From positions 1 to 20,532 of the forward strand of contig USDF01000032.1 in the NCBI GenBank assembly GCA_900553405.1: a stretch of DNA of 20,532 bases, written 5' to 3'. The notes below the pieces were generated by a model that worked only from the letters and a program-made list of their open reading frames with translations, did not search any database and was not told the origin of the DNA. Below are positions 14,038-20,532 of the stretch, one piece after another. Source of the stretch: an uncultured Clostridium sp. GTDB taxonomy: Bacteria > Bacillota > Clostridia > TANB77 > CAG-508. The translations under genes were made by a program, and so were the position numbers. Numbering within the stretch: position 1 is the first letter of the stretch; the number at the start of each line of letters is the position of its first letter.

Positions 14038-15726
14038 ATGGATTTAAAAAAAATAATTAAGAATTTTATATGGAAACCTGATACTGAATATCAATTTTCA
14101 ATTCCTGATAGTAATGAAAAAAAAGATAATTATATATCTAGTGAAGATTTAAACTTACCAAAAAATATTTTTACAGATATTTCTACAAATATTGAATTTG
14201 TAAAGACTAAATATAATTCAATGATAAATAGTGACATTATATTAAGAGAGTTTGTAATAAATGTTAGAAATGCTCAATACAAAGCTTTTCTTTTATTTGT
14301 CGATGGATTAGTAGATTCTAATTTAATTAATAATTATATTTTAAAGCCTTTAATGCTAAAAAATAAAGCTAATTCTTTTATTGATAGCAAAGATATAATT
14401 GCAAAACCAATTATAAATAACAATATTAAAATAAAGAAAGTAAAAAAAATTGATATAGCAGATTATATTTCTAATAGTTTACTTCCTCAAAATAGTGTAA
14501 AAAAAGAACAAAGCTTTGATAATCTTTTTTCTGGTGTAAATTCTGGAAATTGTGTATTATTTATAGATACTTTAAATTTTGCTTTTGATATTGAAGTAAA
14601 AGGTTTTAAACAAAGAAGTATTGGCTCTCCAAATACAGAAACTATTATAAAAGGTCCTCAGGAAGCTTTTGTTGAGAACCTTAGAACTAATACTTCTTTG
14701 CTTAGAAGAATCGTTAATAGTGAAGATTTAGTAATTGAAAATATAAGTATTGGAAGTATTACCAAAACTAAATGTGCAGTATGTTATATGCAAAATATAA
14801 CAAATGATGATTTAGTAGCAGAAGTAAAATATCGATTAAACAATCTAAAAATAGACTCTATATTATCTTCTGGTCAATTAGAACAATTACTTGTTAACAA
14901 TGAAGCTAATATGGGAATTCCTGAGACTTTATCTACTGAAAGACCTGATAAAACCTCTAAATATTTATTACAAGGTCGTGTAGTTGTAATAGTTAATGGT
15001 TCTCCCTTTGCTCTTATAATGCCTGTTTGCTTAATCGATTTTATGTCTTCTCCAGAAGATACTAATTTAAGACCATACTTAGCAAATTTTTTGAAAGTTA
15101 TACGAATTTTATGTGCTGTTTTTACTTTATTACTACCAAGTGCATATGTAGCTGTTACTAGTTTTCATCAAGAGATTCTTCCTACAGAATTATTAAATTC
15201 AATTTTATCTTCAAGAGAAAGTGTTCCCTTTCCTGTTATTTTTGAAATATTAATTATGGAAGTTTCTTTTGAATTAATTAGAGAAGCAGGTTTAAGGGTT
15301 CCCTCACCTATTGGTTCTACTATTGGTATAGTTGGAGCTCTAGTTTTAGGTCAAGCTGCTGTAAGTGCTAATATTGTAAGTCCCTTTTTAATTATTATAG
15401 TTGCATTAACTGGTATTTCATCTTTTGCAATTCCAGACTTTTTATTTGGATTTCATTTAAGAGTATTCCGTTTTCTCTTCATTCTTTTAGGCTATATGGC
15501 TGGATTTTTAGGAATTGCTGTTGGGCTATTTGTCTACACTTCTGTTTTGTGTAATATAAAATCATTTGGTGTTTCTTTTACCTCTCCTTTTGCCCCTGCA
15601 ATAAATTCTAAAGGTAATAGTTATTTTATTCCTCCAATTTGGAAGCAAGAATATAGAGCAACATACCTTGACCCAAAAAAAGAAAAAGCACAAGAAAAAA
15701 TAAGTATGAAATGGAAATTTAGATAA
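14038..15726 (+). CDS. gerA: Spore germinant receptor A subunit (GerA family)
   Basis: This 562-residue protein starts at ATG 14038, where GAGG lies six bases upstream; a TTG at 14026 lies upstream of that site. The N-terminal half (1-340) is the soluble ligand-binding part, with the family motif KGPQEAFVENLRTNTSLLRRR-like sequence at 205-224 and ETLSTERPD near 296-304. The C-terminal half holds the membrane helices (about 352-372, 395-412, 425-450, 450-472 and 475-505) with the conserved LRPYLANFLKVIR and EAGLRVPSPIGSTIGIVGALVLGQAAV segments. It is the first gene of the operon and sits in the spore inner membrane, where it forms the receptor complex with the B and C subunits. The family is clear; the germinant cannot be told from the sequence. 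Confidence 0.93.
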   Translation: MDLKKIIKNFIWKPDTEYQFSIPDSNEKKDNYISSEDLNLPKNIFTDISTNIEFVKTKYNSMINSDIILREFVINVRNAQYKAFLLFVDGLVDSNLINNYILKPLMLKNKANSFIDSKDIIAKPIINNNIKIKKVKKIDIADYISNSLLPQNSVKKEQSFDNLFSGVNSGNCVLFIDTLNFAFDIEVKGFKQRSIGSPNTETIIKGPQEAFVENLRTNTSLLRRIVNSEDLVIENISIGSITKTKCAVCYMQNITNDDLVAEVKYRLNNLKIDSILSSGQLEQLLVNNEANMGIPETLSTERPDKTSKYLLQGRVVVIVNGSPFALIMPVCLIDFMSSPEDTNLRPYLANFLKVIRILCAVFTLLLPSAYVAVTSFHQEILPTELLNSILSSRESVPFPVIFEILIMEVSFELIREAGLRVPSPIGSTIGIVGALVLGQAAVSANIVSPFLIIIVALTGISSFAIPDFLFGFHLRVFRFLFILLGYMAGFLGIAVGLFVYTSVLCNIKSFGVSFTSPFAPAINSKGNSYFIPPIWKQEYRATYLDPKKEKAQEKISMKWKFR

Positions 15727-15742
15727 GAAAGGAATTGTTTTT

Positions 15743-16843
15743 ATGAATCATTCAAAAATAGGTACATTTGAAGCTATAACCCTTATACTTTCAGTAATTA
15801 TTGCTCATACAGTCTTATCTTTACCAAAAGCTTTATTAGATTCAACTAATAGTGCTACTTTTATTAATTTAATTTATGTTAGTTTTCTAGCAATTATTTT
15901 TGTTGTTATAGTATGTAAATTGCTTAAAAACTTTCCTGGAATGGATGTTATAGATGTTTCAGAATTCCTTGGCGGTAAAGTTCTAAAAGGTATTATTGGA
16001 ACTATTTTTATAACATATTTTCTTTTAAGTTCTAGCATATTTTTAAGAAATTTTTGCGAGTACTTAAGAATTATATACTACCCTTCTACAAATGTAATAT
16101 TTCTTATTTCAATTTTTATAATTGCTATATGTATTGTAAATAGTTTAGAATTTAATGCTACTTTTAAAGCTAGTTCAATTATTACTCCTTTCGCATTAAT
16201 TAGCATAATTTTTTTATTTTTTGCAAATATTAGGTACTTTTCACCAGAAAGAATATTCCCAATTTTAGGAAATAGTTTTTCTAATACTTTTATTATGGGC
16301 ATTGGTAATATTTATGCATTTAGTGGAACTATTTGTATTTATTTTTTACCACCTTTATTAAAAGAACCTAAAAATTTTAAAAAAATAGCTGTTTCGTCTG
16401 TATTTATTTCTGGATGTTATATACTATTAGCTGTTTCTATAGTAATATTTATGTTTCCTTTCTTTACAAAAGTTGATAAAGTAATTCCTCTATATGCTGC
16501 TGCAAGATATGTTGAATTTGGAAGTTTTTTTCAAAGATTAGAAGCCGTTTTTTTATTAATTTGGATTGTAGCATTTTGTTGTTATTTAGGCATATTAAAC
16601 ATATTTTCAATCCACATTTTTAGAAAAATAACAAAAATAAATTATATAAAGCCTATAGTAATACCTTTTGGTCTTGTAATATTAGGAATTTCACTACTTC
16701 CAACAGATCATACAGTTACTAAATTTTTCGAATCTGTAATTTATCGTTTTATGGTACTTGGTGTAACTTTTATTTTAGGTTTTTGCATTTTATTATTTGC
16801 AAATTATAAAAAGAAAAAGCAGGTGGTAAAAAGAAATGAATAA
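15743..16843 (+). CDS. gerB: Spore germinant receptor B subunit (GerB family, APC superfamily)
   Basis: This 366-residue protein has about ten predicted membrane helices (12-30, 42-60, 83-101, 117-136, 143-162, 185-203, 218-240, 268-290, 305-322 and 335-355). It starts with the typical segment HSKIGTFEAITLILSVIIAH and contains FPGMDVIDVSEFLG in the first cytoplasmic loop. GerB-type subunits belong to the amino-acid-polyamine-organocation transporter superfamily and are thought to recognise germinants together with A. The ATG follows GAAAGG and lies 16 bases after gerA. Its end overlaps the gerC start by 8 bases, so the three genes are made as one coupled unit. Confidence 0.92.
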   Translation: MNHSKIGTFEAITLILSVIIAHTVLSLPKALLDSTNSATFINLIYVSFLAIIFVVIVCKLLKNFPGMDVIDVSEFLGGKVLKGIIGTIFITYFLLSSSIFLRNFCEYLRIIYYPSTNVIFLISIFIIAICIVNSLEFNATFKASSIITPFALISIIFLFFANIRYFSPERIFPILGNSFSNTFIMGIGNIYAFSGTICIYFLPPLLKEPKNFKKIAVSSVFISGCYILLAVSIVIFMFPFFTKVDKVIPLYAAARYVEFGSFFQRLEAVFLLIWIVAFCCYLGILNIFSIHIFRKITKINYIKPIVIPFGLVILGISLLPTDHTVTKFFESVIYRFMVLGVTFILGFCILLFANYKKKKQVVKRNE

Positions 16844-18077
16844 ATTTTTAAAAAATACTTCTATAGTAATTATGTGCGTTGTCCTATTACTTGGTTTTAA
16901 TGCATCATATACATCTTTAAATATAGATAACTTAGCTTACGTTGTTGCTATAGGTATTGATGTAGGTAAAAATGATGTTTATAAAGTCAGCTTTCAATTT
17001 ATTCCTAGAAGTAGTGAAGAAAAATCTGAATCTTCTACTTCTTCAAATGGAGGAAAAAGTGTTATAAATACTGTTGAAGCACCTTCCTTAAATACTGCTA
17101 TTAATTTAACAAATAGTTATTTAGCTAGAAAAATAAATTTGTCACATTGTAAGGTTATAATTTTTTCTGAACAAGTTGCAACATATGGAATATCTAAAGA
17201 AATATATTCTTTAATAAATAATTCACAAGCAAGACCTTCTGCAAATATAATTATTTGTAAAAACTCAGCCGAAAGATATATTAAAGATACAAATCCTATT
17301 TTAGAAAATCTAATTACAAAATATTATGAATTATTTCCTAATTCTGGCAAATATACAGGTTATATTTATAATGCTACATTAGGCGACTTTTTTAATCAAT
17401 TAGTAAGTAATACTTGTGAACCATTTGCAATTCTTGGAGGAATAAATTCAAATATGTATAGCAACAATAATAAGATTAGTTACAGTAATAATACAGGAAA
17501 TATGAAATCTACAGAAACTTCATTTTCTGGGTTAAGAGGATCTGAGAATATAGGAGTTGCAGTATTTAAAAATGATAAATTAGTAGGTGAATTAAATGCT
17601 ACAGAAACCTTATGTCTTTCAATTATAAAAGGTGAAGTATCAAGCTTTTTAATTCATGTACCAAACCCTAAAGATAGTGAAAAAGAAATAGATTTAATAA
17701 TTTACCCTTATAGCAAAAGAAATGTTACAGTTGATATAGTAAACGGTTCACCTTATATAACCTTTAGTGAAAAATTTGTAGGAAAAATCTATTCAGCTTC
17801 AAAAGATAAAGAATATCTAAATGCAGAAGAAATAAAAAATTTGTCTGATTTATCTAACAAATATTTAGAAAATATATTAAAAAACTATCTTTATAAAACA
17901 TCTGCAACATATGGATCTGATATAAATGACTTTGGAAGATATGCTTTATCTAAATTCCTTACAATTGACCAATTTAATGAATATGATTGGAAAAGCAATT
18001 ACAAAAACTCTACTTTTAAAGTTTCTGTAGACACACAAGTTCAAACAGGTTTCTTAATCACAGAAATAAAAGAATAA
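16836..18077 (+). CDS. gerC: Spore germinant receptor C subunit (Ger(x)C family)
   Basis: This 413-residue protein has an N-terminal hydrophobic segment (7-21), then the N-terminal Ger(x)C domain with IDNLAYVVAIGID at 30-42 and NLSHCKVIIFSEQVATYGI at 101-119. The C-terminal Ger(x)C domain runs from about 235, with NIGVAVFKNDKLVGELNATE at 238-257, to the end. Family members are normally lipoproteins with a cysteine just after the signal helix. Here the expected place reads LLLGFNASYTS with no cysteine, and the only nearby one (C14) is inside the hydrophobic core. The protein may stay attached by an uncleaved helix. It starts inside the end of gerB (8-base overlap), with an AGGTGG site upstream. 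Confidence 0.9.
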   Translation: MNKFLKNTSIVIMCVVLLLGFNASYTSLNIDNLAYVVAIGIDVGKNDVYKVSFQFIPRSSEEKSESSTSSNGGKSVINTVEAPSLNTAINLTNSYLARKINLSHCKVIIFSEQVATYGISKEIYSLINNSQARPSANIIICKNSAERYIKDTNPILENLITKYYELFPNSGKYTGYIYNATLGDFFNQLVSNTCEPFAILGGINSNMYSNNNKISYSNNTGNMKSTETSFSGLRGSENIGVAVFKNDKLVGELNATETLCLSIIKGEVSSFLIHVPNPKDSEKEIDLIIYPYSKRNVTVDIVNGSPYITFSEKFVGKIYSASKDKEYLNAEEIKNLSDLSNKYLENILKNYLYKTSATYGSDINDFGRYALSKFLTIDQFNEYDWKSNYKNSTFKVSVDTQVQTGFLITEIKE

Positions 18078-18127
18078 AAAATAGAAAATTATTAAATTAT
18101 TAAATTTTAATAGAAAGGTTGGAAAAT

Positions 18128-18310
18128 ATGATTCATCCTATAACTTACCATGTACTATTTTCAACATTTACAATATATGTTTTAGTAAATTCATGTTCTT
18201 ATGGAATTTATGAAATAAAAAATGAAAAAAACAAAAGTGGCGGAATTGCAGTAATTTCATTTACTATTTTTAGTGTAATATTTAGTAACATTATGGTTTG
18301 GTTAAACTAA
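18128..18310 (+). CDS. Small two-helix membrane protein, candidate germinant receptor D subunit
   Basis: The ATG at 18128 has GAAAGG nine bases upstream; a TTG at 18119 touches that site and is unlikely. The 60-residue product has two membrane helices (about 7-25 and 39-57) joined by a short charged loop (YEIKNEKNKSGG). It lies 50 bases after gerC on the same strand with no terminator between. Small two-helix proteins of this size, encoded with germinant receptor operons in Bacillus species, are known as D proteins and modulate germination. Position, size and topology fit, but I cannot confirm the family from sequence, and a chance small membrane ORF is the alternative. Confidence 0.65.
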   Translation: MIHPITYHVLFSTFTIYVLVNSCSYGIYEIKNEKNKSGGIAVISFTIFSVIFSNIMVWLN

Positions 18311-18313
18311 GCT

Positions 18314-18495
18314 CCATTGGGGACGTTTCCTTTTGGTTAATCTGTCCCTTTTGGAGTGAATACTATTGATTATTAATATATTTAATTATTTTTTCATGCA
18401 ACAAAACAAGAGTATATAATTAAATTATATATACTCTTGTACAGTTTTAATATACCAAAAGGGACAGATTAACCAAAAGGAAACGTCCCCAATGG
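18314..18495. mobile_element. MITE-like element with 41-bp perfect terminal inverted repeats
   Basis: Bases 18314-18354 and 18455-18495 are exact reverse complements over all 41 positions, starting CCATTGGGGACGTTTCC. Between them lie 100 AT-rich bases with no ORF. The interior holds a smaller palindrome, 18406-18440, with ACAAGAGTATATAATT pairing to its complement with a two-base bulge. The element begins 3 bases after the end of the small germination gene and ends at the base next to the metK stop codon, so it fills the space between convergent genes. It could end transcription from both sides. No transposase and no clear target duplication are seen. A related 40-base copy lies in the U32 gene. 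Confidence 0.75.
18406..18440. terminator. Inner AT-rich palindrome of the element, possible terminator
   Basis: ACAAGAGTATATAATT and AATTATATATACTCTTGT form a stem of about 16 bp with a two-base bulge and almost no loop. There is only a short T tract after it on the plus strand (ACAGTTTTAA), so a terminator role is weak. The whole folded element could act instead. Confidence 0.4.
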
Positions 18496-19608
18496 TTACC
18501 CAATAGTTATCACTTTTTCCCATGGCATTTCTTCTTTTCCGAAATGTCCATAGTTTGTTGTTTTTGTATATATTGGTTTCTTTAAGTCTAAATATTTTAT
18601 TATTCCATTTGGTGTTAAATCAAATTTTTCTTCTATTATTTTTATTATATCTTCTTCTGGAATTTTATTTGTTCCGAATGTATTTACCCATATAGATATT
18701 GGTTTTTCCATTCCTATTGCATATGATACTTGTAGTTCACATTTTTTTGCATATCCATTTGCTACAATATTTTTTGCAATATGACGAAGCATATAGCTTG
18801 CTGATCTATCTACTTTGCTAGCATCTTTTCCTGAAAATGCTCCTCCACCATGGCGGCTATATCCACCATAAGTGTCTACTATAAGTTTTCTTCCTGTTAA
18901 TCCTGTGTCTCCTAAAGGTCCTCCTATAACAAATCTTCCTGTTGGATTTATATATATTTTTGTATCTTCATCCATCATTTCTTTTGGCACAACTACATTT
19001 ATTACTTTTTCTATTAAATCCTTTTTTAACCTATCCATAGTTACTTCTTCTAAATGTTGTGTAGATATTAATATGGTATCTATTCTTTTTGGCATATCAT
19101 CTTCGTATTCTACTGTTACTTGCGTTTTTCCATCTGGTCTTAAATACGTAATTTCATTTTCTTTTCTAACATCTGCTAATCTTTTTGCTAATTTATGTGC
19201 CATATCGATAGCATAAGGCATGTAGTTTTCCGTCTCATCTGTTGCATAACCAAACATAATACCTTGGTCTCCTGCTCCTCCAACATCTACACCCATTGCT
19301 ATGTCTGAGCTTTGCTTTGTAATGTTTATATCTATTTTGCAAGTTCTGTAATCCATATCTGTTTTTTCGTTGTCATATCCTACTCTTTTTATTACATTTC
19401 TTACTAAATTTTCTATGTCTACTTCTCCATTTGAAGTAACTTGTCCAGCTACTGTAATTTTATCTTTTGATGCAAATGTTTCTACAGCCACTCTTGAATT
19501 TTCGTCTTGTTTTAAGTATTCATCTAATATGCTATCTGAAATTAAATCACATAGTTTATCTGGATGTCCTTCTGTTACACTTTCTGATGTAAAATAATAT
19601 TTTTTCAT
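18496..19608 (-). CDS. metK: S-adenosylmethionine synthetase
   Basis: This enzyme makes S-adenosylmethionine from methionine and ATP in the cytoplasm. Signature segments are all present: FTSESVTEGHPDKLCD at 6-21 (H15, D17), GGAGDQGIMFGYATDE at 110-125, and GGGAFSGKDASKVDRSA at 254-270. At 370 residues it is slightly shorter than the usual 380-400. The C-terminus ends MPWEKVITIG, so the usual tail after PWEK is shortened, and the stop codon touches the inverted-repeat element. The core is intact and it should be active. The ATG has AGGAGG upstream that overlaps the stop of the ABC permease gene (TAGGAGG), indicating coupled translation. No separate promoter or SAM riboswitch is seen between the two. 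Confidence 0.96.
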   Translation of the reverse strand: MKKYYFTSESVTEGHPDKLCDLISDSILDEYLKQDENSRVAVETFASKDKITVAGQVTSNGEVDIENLVRNVIKRVGYDNEKTDMDYRTCKIDINITKQSSDIAMGVDVGGAGDQGIMFGYATDETENYMPYAIDMAHKLAKRLADVRKENEITYLRPDGKTQVTVEYEDDMPKRIDTILISTQHLEEVTMDRLKKDLIEKVINVVVPKEMMDEDTKIYINPTGRFVIGGPLGDTGLTGRKLIVDTYGGYSRHGGGAFSGKDASKVDRSASYMLRHIAKNIVANGYAKKCELQVSYAIGMEKPISIWVNTFGTNKIPEEDIIKIIEEKFDLTPNGIIKYLDLKKPIYTKTTNYGHFGKEEMPWEKVITIG

Positions 19609-19620
19609 TTAAATTTCCTC

Positions 19621-20415
19621 CTAATTTCCTGTACTCCTATATTTATTAAGTGCTAAATTCCACACTTTAACTGCTATTACCCATAATATAATAGCAACAA
19701 CTGGTGATAAGTATATCATATAATTATTAAAACCTAAATAACTCATTGTTGGATAATATGCAACAAATGCAAATGGTAATATAAAAGTTATTAATATTTT
19801 TATAAATGTATTATATATGTCTATTGGATATTGCGCAAATGTATATGTACGAAATGCTGACCATATTACTTCATTAGAACGATATGTCCAAAATGAAGAT
19901 ATACTAAATATAGTTAAAATTGCCCCTATTATTAATGCCCCTACTATACTGAAAAATACAATTTTGAATATAAGCAAAAAAGTTATTGGTATTGCAAGTT
20001 GTATAAGCATTGTTATTACTAAAACAAGTCCTAAACCAAAGTAACCTAAGGTAGTAAACTCTTTTGAAGAACCTATTATAGAAATTAATGGATGTACTGG
20101 TCTTAATAAAATTTTATCAAATTCACCATTTTTTATATATTTAGGTCCAATGTCATATAAAGAGTCGAAACAAAAATCTGCAATTCCAAGTGACAATAAA
20201 GTTATACCATATAATAATAGGATTTGTTTAAAATTCCACCCAGCTAAATTTTCTGTATTTTGAAACACAATCCAAATAAAAATAATTTCTACAGTCTGTG
20301 TTATTAGCTGTGATATTATTCCAACTATACAATCAATTCTATATACAAGCATTTCTTTTAAAGACGCTTTTACAAACGATAAGTATAATGATATATTACT
20401 TAATATATTTGACAT
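19621..20415 (-). CDS. ABC-2 type transporter permease (DUF990/ABC_membrane_6-like)
   Basis: The start is ATG 20415, which has GGAGG five bases upstream; an ATG at 20427 contains that ribosome site and is not the start. The 264-residue protein has about six membrane helices (20-45, 54-78, 110-135, 140-175, 195-220 and 230-250). It shows the family segments VYRIDCIVGIISQ, GPKYIKNGEFDKILLRPVHPL (about 88-108) and a tail ending LNKYRSTGN. Such permeases pair with a second permease and an ATPase to export an unknown substrate; those partners would lie beyond the right edge of the window. The stop overlaps the ribosome site of metK. Confidence 0.85.
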   Translation of the reverse strand: MSNILSNISLYLSFVKASLKEMLVYRIDCIVGIISQLITQTVEIIFIWIVFQNTENLAGWNFKQILLLYGITLLSLGIADFCFDSLYDIGPKYIKNGEFDKILLRPVHPLISIIGSSKEFTTLGYFGLGLVLVITMLIQLAIPITFLLIFKIVFFSIVGALIIGAILTIFSISSFWTYRSNEVIWSAFRTYTFAQYPIDIYNTFIKILITFILPFAFVAYYPTMSYLGFNNYMIYLSPVVAIILWVIAVKVWNLALNKYRSTGN

Positions 20416-20532
20416 TTTATCCTCCATTTATTGTTATATTTTTCACTGTTTTCACAAAGACTAACAACTCCTCCAACTATCCAAGTTGGAATAGATGCAT
20501 TCATAAATTGGAACAATCCCTCTTTTAATCTA
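20400..20532 (-). CDS. C-terminal end of an upstream gene (partial)
   Basis: The minus frame is open from the right edge to TAA at 20400, giving 43 residues. They begin RLKEGLFQFMNASIPTWIVG, with a short hydrophobic stretch, then a polar tail ending KCQIY. It overlaps the start of the ABC permease by 16 bases, as in a tightly coupled operon. A companion permease or another transport-unit protein would fit the context, but I do not recognise the family from this fragment. The alternative is that the frame is fortuitously open over the permease leader. Confidence 0.45.
   Translation of the reverse strand, partial: RLKEGLFQFMNASIPTWIVGGVVSLCENSEKYNNKWRIKCQIY

Noticed and set aside
18872..19597. 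Plus-strand ORFs of 75-114 residues
   Set aside because: They are shadows of metK, whose own frame carries every expected signature.
19609..19620. A SAM riboswitch before metK
   Set aside because: Only 11-12 bases separate metK from the permease gene, and they hold just the ribosome site; no room or structure for a riboswitch exists.

Overview
The window is very AT-rich and carries a complete gerA/gerB/gerC-type spore germinant receptor operon, many genes with strong AGGAGG ribosome sites, and textbook sigma-A promoters (TTGACA-N17-TATAAT). Dockerin, SH3, VanW and U32 peptidase proteins are also present. Together these point to an endospore-forming, low-GC Gram-positive of the class Clostridia, probably a gut or environmental lineage. 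The species cannot be named from the sequence.

Region 1 (1-2930, plus strand). The C-terminal end of a P-type cation ATPase is followed by a membrane polyferredoxin of the NapH/CcoG type. Then comes a stretch of decay: remains of a small two-helix membrane protein, a possible IS end, and a truncated, frameshifted gene whose stop sits on the ribosome site of an intact HD-domain phosphohydrolase.

Region 2 (2988-8133). A tRNA-Thr(CGT) on the minus strand has its own promoter and terminator. A secreted SH3-VanW protein (plus) converges on a two-gene minus-strand operon. That operon encodes a secreted glucosaminidase with three SH3 domains and a C-terminal dockerin, then a membrane-anchored protein with a cohesin-like N-terminal domain, an SH3 domain and two cadherin-like domains. 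Stop and start overlap, so the pair may form a small cell-surface complex for wall remodelling.

Region 3 (8233-13966). A tiny Cys/Gly-rich spore-coat-like gene is split by a frameshift. A long U32 peptidase/RNA-hydroxylase-like gene contains a piece of a genomic repeat in frame. An RNHCP zinc-ribbon protein, an unrecognised 128-residue protein behind a switch-like leader, and a TGS-domain uridine-kinase-like protein follow.

Region 4 (13974-18495). The germinant receptor operon starts from a candidate sigma-G promoter and encodes A, B and C subunits plus a 60-residue two-helix protein resembling the accessory D subunits. It ends in a 182-bp MITE-like element with 41-bp perfect inverted repeats that fills the gap to metK.

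Region 5 (18496-20532, minus strand). metK lies downstream of, and is probably translationally coupled to, an ABC-2 (DUF990-type) permease. The C-terminal end of one more gene overlaps the permease start.

The main leads are the dockerin/cohesin-like pair, the repeat family (a free-standing element plus a copy exapted inside the U32 gene), the small germination gene, and the 5' leader at 11714-11746.
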